47,781 nucleotides of DNA, taken from NCBI GenBank assembly GCA_048213135.1, contig PS015038.1, positions 201,735 through 249,515 of the forward strand. Direction: 5' to 3'. The notes below the pieces were generated by a model, which saw nothing but the letters and a program-made list of their open reading frames with translations, searched no databases and was not told the DNA's origin. Each line of letters begins with the position of its first letter. Position 1 is the stretch's first letter. Source of the stretch: Reclinomonas americana ATCC 50394 (Eukaryota > Jakobida > Jakobea > Jakobida). The translations under genes and the position numbers were made by a program. Positions 10,406 to 21,448 of this stretch are shown here, piece by piece.

Positions 10406-11812
10406 TCACGACCACGGTGTTGCCGGGCATCCTTGCGTGCAGCTGCCAACAAACATGAGCTCTCCTCCATTGCAGCAAGAGTAAAATAGTGATTACGCAA
10501 CTTGAATCCGTTGCAACCGTCAATCCACGACAGCGGCTCGTGCACCTCTGACGAGTCCTGCGCTTGCCAGAAGCGCTCGAGAGCGTCGGAGAGCGTGACA
10601 CCACCGACGTGCATGCGCGTGAAATCGTCACTGGTTGCCGCGCAGTGCGAGAAGCAGGCGCCGGCCCAGACCCCATGTGGCGGGCTGTCCCGCGCGGTGA
10701 ACACGGTCAGCAGGGCGAAAAAGCCCGGTCGGAAGGTGTTCAGCGCATAGGTCTTCTCCTCGGTGGTCCACGCGCTCGGAGCGCCCCACTGGCCCAAGTC
10801 GGTGGACAGCTGCCATGCGTCATACTGCTCCGTGTGCACCAGCGTCGGCGTCTTGACAAACGGCATGGCCACGCTGCTGAACAGACACATCCACGGCTTG
10901 GCGGCATTGGCCGCCACACACGCCTTGTTCAGCACCGGCTGCCACAACTCGTAGCCGGCACGCGCAATGGCCTCCAGCGAAGGCACACGGTCGGGATGCA
11001 GCGTAGGCAGGTTGGTGAGCCAGCCGGCGTCGGCAAAACCCGCGTGCAGCGGCACCACCGACGCCGCCACATCCACCGTGTTGACCACGCCCTGCCCACC
11101 GGCCGAGCACCCGGCATACAGCACGCGACTGACGCCCGGACGCAGGCCATGCACCTGCACGAGATCCTCCATGGCCGCACGCACATGCGCCAGCCCGCGG
11201 AACACAAAACCAGCGGCGTCGGGCTGCGTTCGATTGCCGGCAAACATGTCGCTGGAGCAGTACCTGCAAACGAGGCATGAGCGCGTGCATGTAAAAAGGG
11301 ACGTGAGTGAGCGACAGACACGCAACTGCACAAAGGCCAAGTGCGCGTCGGCAAAGAGCGCGTTCTTGGCGGCGCTCGGCGACAGCAGGCCGCCATCAAA
11401 CGCCACCTGCTGCTTCCACGGGTGACTGCTCATCAACTCGGGATTCGACTTGTACCGCTGGCGACACGACTGCTCGTCTTGGCACCACGCACCACCCTGC
11501 AAGCAAGAGAGTGAGAGTGAGAAGAGTGAATGACAGCGTGTTTGTGTGCGCGCAAACCTGCAGGAAGACGACCCATGTGTCGGAGGTACCCGGGCGATAG
11601 TAGTAGCCACCGGGTGTCTGATCGTTGCACACAGCACCTGTGTGTGTGTGAGGGAGGAGAGTGAGGCAGTGGGTCGCGGAGCAATCACACTGGTGGAGAA
11701 AGAGATGAGGACCTCGCGACTGCGCGTCGGTGTACAAGTGCAGCGTGGCCATGGGCGCAGCACATGCGCACACTGCCAAAGCAAGCAACAGCAACAACAA
11801 CGCGCTGCGCAT
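10406..11812 (-). CDS. Secreted Notum/pectin-acetylesterase-family hydrolase
   Basis: Five exons (11812-11713, 11637-11558, 11496-11327, 11263-10502, 10442-10406) give 382 residues. It starts with a signal peptide (MRSALLLLLLALAVCACA). Family motifs follow in order: GGAWC (oxyanion region), YCSSDMF, and GCSAGG, whose Ser is the predicted nucleophile. TEQYD and ACFSHC are likely to supply the catalytic Asp and His. The Cys-rich end WIDGCNGFNCTQGC matches the closing disulphide region of plant PAEs. Members deacylate pectin (plants) or Wnt palmitoleate (animal Notum); which substrate applies here cannot be read from the sequence. The ATG is 82 bp from the divergent neighbour's ATG. The last intron uses a GTTGCG donor and is supported by the restored Cys motif. 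Confidence 0.88.
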
Positions 11813-11894
11813 CTCTCACAGGCGACAAGATATGACAAGTTTTGTCCCGCCCGCGCCACCGTTATACTCTCCTGTCTCTCTCTCCCAGCGAGTC
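11813..11894. promoter_or_regulatory. 82-bp bidirectional promoter interval
   Basis: Only 82 bp separate the divergent ATGs of the esterase (11812, -) and the helical-repeat gene (11895, +). Both promoters and 5' leaders must share or overlap this stretch. A TTATACTC sequence at about 11861 is the only TATA-like element seen. Confidence 0.5.
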
Positions 11895-13902
11895 ATGACG
11901 ACCACGATCGTGAGCAGTGTGGAGTTTGTGCGCGAGGTGACACAACGCGCGCATGAGCTCATTCGCGACACCGCGTGCAACGATCGCGACACACTGTACG
12001 AGCTCACACGGATGCTGGAGTTGGACTCGCGAGGAGTCGACGCGCCTGATCCACTCGCCGGCGACGATGCTGTGTGCCTGGAGGTCTCCTGCTCACTCTT
12101 ACTTGTTCTTTGTCTCTCACACACGCTGACAGTTGTCTTCCGTTGGTGACGTCGCGTAGTTGTTGCGAAAGCTGGTGATTCTGTTGGATACGATGGATCA
12201 CCGCGCGCTGCCCATGATGAGCAGCAGCATGTCGAAGCGACAGCGCAAGAAGAAGAAGATGAAGGCGAGCAGTGAGGAGACAGGTGCGTCGTCGTCGTCG
12301 GTGACGGTAACGGTGACGACACTGGAAGCGTTTGGAAGGATCTGTGTGCACGCACTGCTGGCTCGCCTGTTCTCGCGGGTCGGTGACTTGTACACGGGCG
12401 AGGCGCGGGAGCTGTGGGAGCACGCGATCAAGGGCTGCCTGACGTTGGTGGAGAGCGAGGTTTGTCGGGTTGACAACTGTTTGGTTTCGTTGGGCTCATC
12501 ATCGCCTTGGGCCAGCCGAGCGATCGTGATCGGGAGGTGGAGTGTGCCAAGCTGTATGCCGTGCAATCGCTGGCGCAGTTTGTGCACTTTCACGGCCACG
12601 CCTTGTCGGGCCGTGAGCATGCGTGGGTCGGCAGCAGTCGGGCGGCCATTGAGCGGCAAGTGCTGCGGCGCGATGTGCGGCAGCAACGCCTGAACTCGGT
12701 GTGTGAGCAGATCTCGTCGCTCCTGTTCCACAGTGAGCACTCCTCGGCCTACACGCTGTATTCGATCTTGGCGTGGACGGTCGGCTTGGCGGCGCCGGTG
12801 CTGGCCCTCTGGCAGCGCAATTACGAGTGGCTCGGCTTGTCTGTGGCGTTGCGTCGTCTTTGTTTGCTGTGCTTCACGCGTGCGCGTAGCTACGTTGCTC
12901 ACCTGCGCGCAGCATGGATGCACTGCTGGTGGCCGGCACCATGTCGGAACAGGCCACTCGCCAGCGCACACTGCAGTTCCTGCTGGAGCCCAGCACGTTC
13001 ATTGTGCACGATGTCGACATGCTCTCCCGCATGTACGCCCAAGGTGTGTGTGTGAGAGAGAGAGAAAGAGAGAGAGGGAGAGAAAAGGTGATATATCTGC
13101 GATTGGCATTGTGGGGTTGGTGTATTGATGTACATGGTATCACACTGCTCACTCTATCGGTGCGCTTATCTCCACTCACACGCGCAGTGCATGAGGAGGA
13201 ATATGACAGGAGCGACGCGACAGGCTCCACAGTTGCGTGGCTGGGCGGGGAGGGGAAGAGAGGCGAGGGGTTGGACATGTTCGTTCGCGCGCCACCGCAG
13301 GCTCTCTCCGTCGGCGCGCGCCACACTCACTTTCGTGCACCTGTTCTATCGTGCTTCTGCTTCCACGTTGAACAGTCCACCATGAGCGTGTGGTGGCTAT
13401 GGAGGGTGTGGACATTTGTTCTCGCTCACCCTCCGCACGCACACACACGCACATCCATTTTCCACAGGTGCCACCACCGGCAAACAGCAGATCATCTGCA
13501 GCGGCACCACCGCCGGACGCACCTAGCGATGACAGGAGCGTGATGACGACAGAGGTGCGTGAGAGTGTGTGTCTACTGTAGATTTGCGCGACCTGCGTGC
13601 GCGCTCACGAGGCCTGCAGGTCGCACACGGCGCCGGTGGAATTGTGCGTGCACGCTCCTCCTCGACGCCGCCCACCGGTGCGAGCGAGTACGCTCGAGGT
13701 GCGCATGTCGCGTCTCCCGTCGCCAGACCTTCTCCCTCTCCCATCTGACACCCAACTGACACCCAACTCAGGCACCGGCTCACAGCCGCCGTCGACGCAG
13801 CCGTTCAAGGAGGTGGCGCCGACGCGGCGAGGTGCGCGCACTGGCAGTGGCGGCAACGGTGGAAAGAACCGGCGGCCGGGACGCCCGGATCACGGACGTT
13901 GA
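11895..13902 (+). CDS. Alpha-helical (ARM/HEAT-like) protein of unknown function
   Basis: My model has nine exons: 11895-12083, 12160-12459, 12516-12847, 12913-13043, 13188-13231, 13301-13334, 13376-13405, 13582-13698 and 13772-13902. All phases agree and the product is 435 residues. The first ~320 residues are helix after helix (VEFVREVTQRAHELIRD, LEAFGRICVHALLARLF, LAWTVGLAAPVLALWQRNY), interrupted by a Lys-rich insert (KRQRKKKKMK). The C-terminus is Gly/Arg/Pro-rich (GSGGNGGKNRRPGRPDHGR). No named family is recognised. The 3' half is uncertain: an alternative exon from 13469 (VPPPANSRSSAAAPPPDAP) is open in another phase. The first four exons are solid. Confidence 0.6.
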
Positions 13903-14053
13903 CCAAGATTGGCGTGCAGGTTGATTCTTCGACCAAATAAGCCTTCTATATACTATTACTGGCGCACTCGACGATGCATACGTCCGATATGATTGGTATC
14001 CCGCAGAGAAGCTTCCGTGGACAACTCGGGGCTTAGCAACAAAAGCATTACGA

Positions 14054-16224
14054 TCATTGTTCATTATCTGCATTTGCCGAGGAGTGGTTGTGGCGGTGGC
14101 GGTGGTGATGGTCAAGCATTTCGTCCAGCGACCGCTTCCCTAATTCGTTTGTCGCTGTTCCTCCTCCGCCGTTGGTTGTACGTGGTGGCTGGTGCCGCAT
14201 GTCCACGGCGGCCGCCGTGGGTGGACTGCGCGGAGCACAGAGGAGGAACTCGATGCGAGAGGCCTCTTGCTGCGTGATGGTACGACTGCGGGCCGCCGCT
14301 GCCGCCGCCGCCACCTCCTGCTGGTAGAGCTGATGTGCGAGCAAGAGTTGTTGCGGCGAGGGCAGCTGAGGCGGAGGAGGTGGTGGAGGTGGTGGTTGCG
14401 GCGGCGCTGGTGGCGGTGGCGGTAGGAAGGGAGACGAGAACACCGGTGGCGACGAGTGATGTGCGTGAAGCTGGTGATACCCTTGCAGTGGGTGATGCGC
14501 CACCGGCAACGGTGCTGCCATCCTCATGCCGACACCGCCGCCGACCACTGTCGCTGCTGGTGTTAATGGTGCTGCTGCCAAGAGAGGTGGTGACGACCAC
14601 GGCTGCTGTTGCGGTTGCTGCGGCTGCTGCATCATGCTTAATTGCTGTGGCGGCGAGGCGAGGGGCGCCGGTGGCGGTACAGCGTACATGCCTCCGAGGC
14701 TTCTGGGCACCGGCATTGCTGAGCCTGTGTTCCACAACACTTGCGGCATCGGCTGTAGCACCACCGGCGGCTGCATCGGCTGCGGCGGTGACGGCAGTTG
14801 GCCGCCGTGCATCAGCAGTTCACCGTCAAAGTCACCGACACGACGCCGTTTTCGTGCCACCACTACACCATCCCCACCATCCTCCAGCGAGCTCACGTGA
14901 CCGCCAGACGACTTGCGCGAGCGTGGCACCTTGCCTGGTTGCGCTGGCACCGGTATCATGGGCGACGAGACCGGCATGAGCACTGGCAGGGCCGACGCCG
15001 TCGGCGAGTGCATGGGCAACATCGACACCGGTCCGGAACCAAAGTGCCGCGAAAGCTGCGCTGCAGCCAGTGCGGCCGCCGCTGAGCCACCCACAGGACT
15101 ACTCGTGGCACCAGTGACCGACGTGGTGGTGATGGAGTTGGTTCCGGTGGCGGCGGCGGTGGCGTTCGGCCCATGAGCATGGTACACGGGCGACAGAGGC
15201 AGCGGAACCACCACCGATAGCGGCTGCCTCGTGGCATAGCGCGGCACCGATGCATCCCCCAGAGGTGAGCCGCCAGAGTCACCAAACGGGGCAAGTCGAT
15301 GGGCGGGGGCGGACGATGTCGCCCCCGAACCACCGCCAGCGCGCTTCGCCTTGCGCCGTTCTTGCGCTCTGGTGCATGCAAAACAAAAACAAGAACAATC
15401 CCATGAGAATGAGGCACACGAGGCAGTGGGTGGCGACCTCTGCAGGGAGAGACACCAGTCTTAAATGCCGACCGGGCGTGCATAGAGAAAAACCACCACC
15501 AGGTTCGCCATACAGCCATCGCTCACACACTACCATGTCATCCCCCACGTCTCTCATGCCCTCTTGTGCTCCTCACTGCACGCTGCTAGCACAGAAACGT
15601 GCCACACTATGCTCTCGAGTGCTCACAGCGTTCACCAGCCGCAAGCAGGGGCAGAAGTGGGCGGTCGAAAAAATCAGAGACATAGGGTTGGAGATGACCG
15701 AGTACGACGACAACAAAAGAACCACCAAAAATGGAAGCCCGTACAAGCCACAGCGACGTGCGCCACTGCAAGGCACGCACAGGAGACTACTGCGACTGTG
15801 TGCCTGCAGTGGACGCTTGCCAAATGCGCTAGCCTCCACACCAACATTGCTCTCATGCAATTTTGGGGTGGCCGATGAGCGCTGTTCATCACACCATACA
15901 CACACCACCACGTGCCTCTCTCTCTCCCTCACCCTCCCACTTACACACACGCACACACGCACCGTTTGTTGAGAAAAAAGTTGCGGATCTTCCACAGCGG
16001 CCGCGCTGCGCCCACCAACAACTCCATTTCATGAGCCGCCTCTTGCATGTCTTCCTCAGTCGGCCGCGGGTTGGTGCTATACACGCGATGCAGCACACTC
16101 AGCTGCATCATACACACAGTCAACCACACAACAACAACAGCAAAAGAAGCAAGCCTATATGGGCACCTCGGCGTTGGAAAAGTACGTCTTCTTCTTAGCA
16201 CCGCCCTGCTGCTGTCGTTGTTGC

Positions 16225-16259
<35 letters not shown>

Positions 16260-16649
16260 CTGTAGCTGCTGCTGCTGGTGATGCTGTTGCAGAAGCTGTT
16301 GCTGCTGAAGGGCAAGGAAGTCATGATGGGGGTCGCCCTGCAGGGCACTACTTGCACCTCGCGACGCCGCAAACGCCGCCATGGCCATCATCTGTTGCTG
16401 CTGCAGCTGCTGCTGTTGCTGGCGAAAGAGCGTGAACTGCACGCGATCGTCATCGTCGTCAAAGTCGTCCACATCGTCGTCGTCGTCATCGTCGTCGTCG
16501 TCGTCGTCGAGATCGGAGTCGTGCTCATCGTCATCGTCGCCACTGTCGTCTTCTGGTGTCATGGAGTGACCACCACCTCTGCTTCCGCCCGTGCCTCGTG
16601 GTGGCCGTGACGCACGCTGGCCACTGTCTTGGTGGCGCTTTCGTTGCAT
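14054..16649 (-). CDS. Gln/Pro-rich transcription-factor-like protein with divergent homeodomain
   Basis: Three exons (16649-16167, 16102-15963, 15368-14054) keep phase and give 645 residues. Exon 1 has a long acidic Asp run, then poly-Gln. Exon 2 plus the start of exon 3 encode a helix-turn-helix: VYSTNPRPTEEDMQEAAHEM, then LLVGAARPLWKIRNFFLNKR and AQERRKAKR. In homeodomain numbering this keeps Phe49, Asn51 and Arg53 of the recognition helix, with Phe replacing Trp48. The remaining ~430 residues are Pro/Gln/Ala-rich with a basic RKRRRV patch, as in an activation domain. The 594-bp second intron is long for this locus. A DNA-binding regulator is likely; targets are unknown. Confidence 0.72.
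16177..16290 (-). repeat. CAG/CAA tract encoding poly-glutamine
   Basis: Imperfect CTG/TTG repeats on the plus strand encode about 30 Gln interrupted by Leu and His in exon 1 of the homeodomain gene. Mixed CAG and CAA codons indicate selection for the amino acid rather than simple slippage. Confidence 0.85.
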
Positions 16650-17461
16650 TGCAAACGCTGCTTCTTCTTCTTCTCCAACACACACGCACGCACACGCACT
16701 CACAAACAGGAACAAGGCGAGAGGAGGAGGTATCTTTCCCCCGCTGTCTGTGGATTCTCGTCAACAAAATACGCGCACACACGCACGGTGAACACACACG
16801 AAGAGAGACAAAAGTGACGAAAGTCAACGAGTGTTCTGTGGTGATGGCGGTGTGAGCCGAATATAAAGCGCGCGTCACCCTATCTGTCTGTCTGTGTGAA
16901 TGTCTGAAAGAAATCGCGTCTGTACAAACTCACGACTGTTAATCGGCATCACGGTACGGTTTCCACACGCGCATGTGCATGAAGGAGTGCGTGTGGTGCA
17001 CGTGCAGTCAATGTACACCGTACGCTGCTAGCGTGTATGTTTTGTACGCGCATGTTTTTTGACGAGCAAGATTCCTCACCCCGGAAAGGATATCGGCAGC
17101 CTGGCATCTTCTCAAATTCACGCACCTCACTGCCACTGAAATGCACTTGCGTATTCCGGTGGCAAACCAACTGCCGCGGGTGCATCCGGGGCATCAGGCC
17201 TCGCATCGTCCGTTGTCGTGTCCTAATCAAGGAAAACGGCGCACCTTGCTGTCCAGAAAGCACCACGACGGCGGTGAAAAACCATTGTGCGCACTCATCA
17301 ATTACAAACGAGCACTTCGGTGAGGACAGCCCCGTGCGTGTGAGGGTGCACGTGAGGGTGGAAGAGAGAGAAAGTGTGTGCGCGTGCTGTCCACTGCATA
17401 AAGTGTCAGTCAGGATTGTAAACACTGTATACCTAATTAGTCCATTGTTGTATTGTGCGTT
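16650..17461. other. Intergenic stretch, no gene assigned
   Basis: This 812-bp spacer separates the homeodomain gene start from the ZSWIM7 stop. Open frames exist on both strands around 16950-17420, but none shows a family motif or clean splice context. The sequence between 17040 and 17330 is neither microsatellite nor obviously coding. Confidence 0.5.
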
Positions 17462-18838
17462 TCACGAGAACGTGTGCTTCTCATCCACCAACGACGCGAA
17501 GTCCACGTCCTCAATCACGTCCACCTCGTACTGCCTCAGTGCGCGCGCCAACAGCACAGCCAGTAGGTGCTTGCCTGCGCGTTTATGTGGGCGGGGGGAG
17601 CACGCGCGTTAGCAGCAATGAGGCGCACACCATGGCCCACCGCCATTCCCAAGCCCTCACATGACTGCCCCTACCGCCCCCTCAGACAAACACATGCACA
17701 CACACACACGCATATGCATGCGTGCTCACACGCACAAAGGAAAAAAGTACGAACAGCAGAAAAACAAACGAGACACGATTTCGGGGAAACTGTGGCGCAT
17801 GGCTGACTCCGCGCACTGTCGTCCCCCCCAAAACAGCACAAATGCACACGCACCACACAAGGGCAGGGTACATGCAGAGGGAGAGAAAGAGAGAGAGGCA
17901 AAGACAGAGGCGAAAGACCAGCGAGTGAATCTTCCACGCGTCAAAAAAGGTATGCTGACTCTCGCCAATAATGGGGAGGTACGGTTGTCATGACGGCAAC
18001 ACCACCGGCGATCGCGCTCTCTCCCCCCATATGCACCCGCGAGACCCGCACGAGCAAAAAGAAGAAAGAGATCTCCGAACTGCTGAAATACAGGAGTTTC
18101 GCGAGGACGACTGCAGAGCAATGCACACAGCGGCACTCCCTTTGTGGCGGCAAAGAGAGAGATGCCGTCGAGGGAACAGAGAAAAAGACAAACGACGGGG
18201 CGCGGGGAAAAGCCGCAGACAATGTCGGCGCACACACACAAAACAAACAAGCACACACACAAAAAATGTTCGAGAGAAACAGGAACAGAACGGACAGCGA
18301 TTAGTGTGTTCAGAGAGGCCAGCGAGAGACTGAGAAGGAGAAGAAGGAGAAGAAAGATGAATTGAAGAGTGGGAGTTGAAGAACAGAAGAAGAACACGCA
18401 TTCCATCTCTCACAATCTCTCTCTCTCTCTCTCTGTCATTCACGCAACATGTGATTGCCTCGCGCTTGTGCACGACGGCGCTGGCAAAGTGATAGCAACT
18501 GCAGTAGCCCGAGAGGAGGCAATAGTACTGCGAGCGCGACTGTCCGTGCACCACAAACAGCGTGCGAGTGGCCTCTCCGCGACACCTCAACATGCGCACC
18601 GCCGACTGGTCAATCAGCTCCACGGCGGAGGAGAGCACGCCCGGGAAGAGGGCGTGGAGACTGAGAGAGAGGGAGAGTGAGAGAGGGNNNNNNNNNNNNN
18701 NNNNNNNNNNNNNNAGAAGGAGAGAATGGGGAAGGAGTGATACCTCAACAACAGTTCATCGGTGAGTCTGCCCTCGCGCTCAATCTCTTTCAGCAGCGCC
18801 TCGGCTTGCAGTTGCACAGGCACAACTACTTGTGTCAT
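17462..18838 (-). CDS. ZSWIM7: ZSWIM7/SWS1, SWIM zinc-finger recombination protein
   Basis: Three exons (18838-18744, 18660-18449, 17574-17462) give 139 residues, close to the ~140 of the animal protein. The N-terminal helix (AEALLKEIEREGRLTDELLL) and SAVELIDQSAV match the family. The SWIM chelate C-x-C-xn-C-x-H is YCSCYHF followed by ITCKHLLAVLLA, restored only when the long second intron is removed. ZSWIM7 pairs with a RAD51-paralogue-like SWSAP1 in the Shu complex, promoting RAD51 filaments in homologous recombination and meiosis. Intron 1 holds a 27-N gap in a GA repeat; intron 2 is 874 bp. The distance to the LIG4 gene has no obvious meaning. Confidence 0.92.
17575..18448 (-). other. Unusually long (874 bp) intron of ZSWIM7
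   Basis: The donor is GTTGCG at 18448 and the acceptor GCGCAG at 17575; the rest of the locus uses introns of about 60 bp. It contains CA and GA repeats and purine-rich sequence. Open frames inside lack any recognisable domain. Confidence 0.6.
18688..18714. other. Assembly gap (27 N) in ZSWIM7 intron 1
   Basis: The gap is flanked by GA repeats and lies between exons 18838-18744 and 18660-18449. Confidence 0.9.
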
Positions 18839-19056
18839 TGCTGATTCTCCTCCCCGTCGTTGACGATCAAGACACACACGCAAACCGGGACAACTTGAGT
18901 GTGACGTCGATGTCGACCTTGTGATTGTCGTGACGGGTCTTTGTTTCAGGAGAGTGGCTTGGAGACAGGCAGCGGGAGATGGGAAGGAGTGAAGGAGAGG
19001 AGAAAGCTGTCGTTGCCGATCTCAGACACAACCACGCTGGTCGGTTGCGACGTGTA

Positions 19057-21375
19057 TCATGCGTCGACATCGCACCCACAAGCTTTACGGTCGTATTGTG
19101 AAGATAATGCCTTCGCCAAGTCAGCCAGTATACGTTCTGCTTCGTCCACTCTCTCCGCTGGCTTGTAATACGCACTTTGGCTTGCGAATCCATTGCCGAC
19201 ACCACTTGTCTCGTCGGCTAAGTCGCTGCAATTCTCTGCCTCGGTCTCATGCCGATAACTACCTATTCATTTTTCTCCCTGGCACTACTACCAGTCCACT
19301 GACTTGCTCAAATGCGTACCGGCTCACTCGACGACGGCGACGCCTGGCTCATCTCCGTGTCGGTGTTTCCCAGCGACTGCAGAAAGCACCTCTTGAGTGA
19401 GAGAGCGAGAGGGCCACATCCTACAAGAAATGCTGCGAGACGGACCTTGTACTTGTTGAGCTCGCGCTTCCGCATGCACACGCACAAAATAGCGGTGGCG
19501 ATGACAGCGGTCAAGCCGAGACCGAGACCCAAACCGAGTGCCAGTGCCAGCCGATTGGACGCTGCATGATGCCATGGAGCGTGAGACCACTCATAAGGAG
19601 AGGAGCAAGTGCATGCAGCAAGCGCAACCTTCTTGGCACGCGGCGCCCAAGTAACCGGAATCTGCGACACACGAGAGGCAATGAGCGCGCGCACCGCGCC
19701 GCGCAGCACGTCTCACACCACTTACCGCACTCGCACGTGCCGAGGTTGCAGCGGCCGTGGCCGTTGCAGAGATTGGCACAGTTCGGGTAGCAAGTGTCGG
19801 AGATCTGGAAGAGCGTGTCGGGCTGCGGACCGGGCACAAAGTTGGAGAACGAGAACACAATGTCGATCGGTGTGGTGCCGCCGCCAACCGGCTCGTAGCG
19901 TGTGCCGATAATGTGTGCTCTGCGCGCGCAGCGGTGAGTCGCCATGGAGCAGACACAGAGAGGAGGAGGATGCAGGTGCCGCAACTCTACGGGCACACGC
20001 GCGCCGGGCAATCCAACAAACACCCAGGTGGGGAGCGCATACGAGTACGAGATGGTGCCGGCCTCCCTGCACGGCGCATGCATGAGGGGCTGCGAATCAG
20101 GTATCTATGCAGCAAATAGGCACACACGCACCTCATGCCGTCGACTGTGCGTTCAAACTTGCCAACCCAAATGTCGCACGGAATGCCGCGTGCTGTCAAC
20201 AGCGCACACAGATGTCATTGAGATATCACAAAAGCAGCGGCGTACGAGGTCACACACACACAGACCCTCGCCCTGTGAGGTCCACACTTCGTCGGAGCTG
20301 GGGTAGCCAAGAATGTCGCCCGCTGTGAGGCAGAAGAGACGTGTCAATCGACAGCACAGAGACGCAAGAGGGAAGTGCTCTCGAGACATTGACGGATAGT
20401 GCTCTGCGTTCTCGTGTTCGTGCGGTCTCTTGCGGACTCTTGCTCTCCTCACCACTTAGTCTTCTCCCTTTCTTCGCGTAACCCGCGACACTTTCCACCG
20501 GCTACATCGCCTCTCCTCGCAATCGCTCACATGCCTGTTGTCTTCTTCGTCTCACATTTCGGTAAGCTACACCAAGGTGACTTGTCTCTCCTTGAGCCTC
20601 TTTCACACACTATCCTGCTCACTCCCTCTCGTCTCTCGGGCTTGCTTGCATAACTTGCTTTCTTTTCTACTCAATCTTCTACATCGCACATCCTCACACG
20701 ACCTCGCTTCCAATGCCTTGCCTGCATCGCATCTCGTAACTTGACTTTCCTCTCGTCTAGCCATGATACACTGAACCTCTTTCACGCACTATCCTACTCA
20801 CTCCCTCTCGTCTCCCGGGCTTGCTTGCATAACTTGCTTTCTTTTACTACTCAATCTTCTTTCCCTCCGGCCATGATACATTGAACCTCGCAAACTCTGA
20901 CTTGTCTACCTCTCCCATTCAACGCACACCCTTGCTCTCCTCGTGCCTTGTCTTCTTTCCCCTCCCCTTCCCTCCTTCCCTTTCCACGCAACGAGAGACC
21001 GTGTTAAACATGGCATGCACTGGATCGAATCCAAACGGCGGCGCCGTCACCGGCGTGCACTGATCCCGCCCTCGCCGATCCCACACATACCCTGAATGTG
21101 CCGTGTAATTGTACACTCCCACAAAGTTCTGAGTCGCCGAGCGGCGCTGGTAAAACACGCGCATGTAGATCAAGTCCAACGTCTCATCCAGGTCAGTCCT
21201 GCACACAATGCATGCATGCATGCGAGGGTGAGGCTCATGCATGTTCTCTCTCTCTCTNNNNNNNNNNNNNNNNNNNNTACCGTACCGTACGTAACCGTAA
21301 CGTACGTACGTACGTACGTACGTACGTACGTACGTACGGTACGGTACGGTACGGGTACGGTACGGTACGTACGTC

Positions 21376-21448
<73 letters not shown>

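Noticed and set aside
17726-18406. 226-codon minus-strand frame in the ZSWIM7 intron
   Set aside because: Low-complexity Leu/Ser/Cys composition, no domain, and it lies between two exons whose joining restores the SWIM motif.
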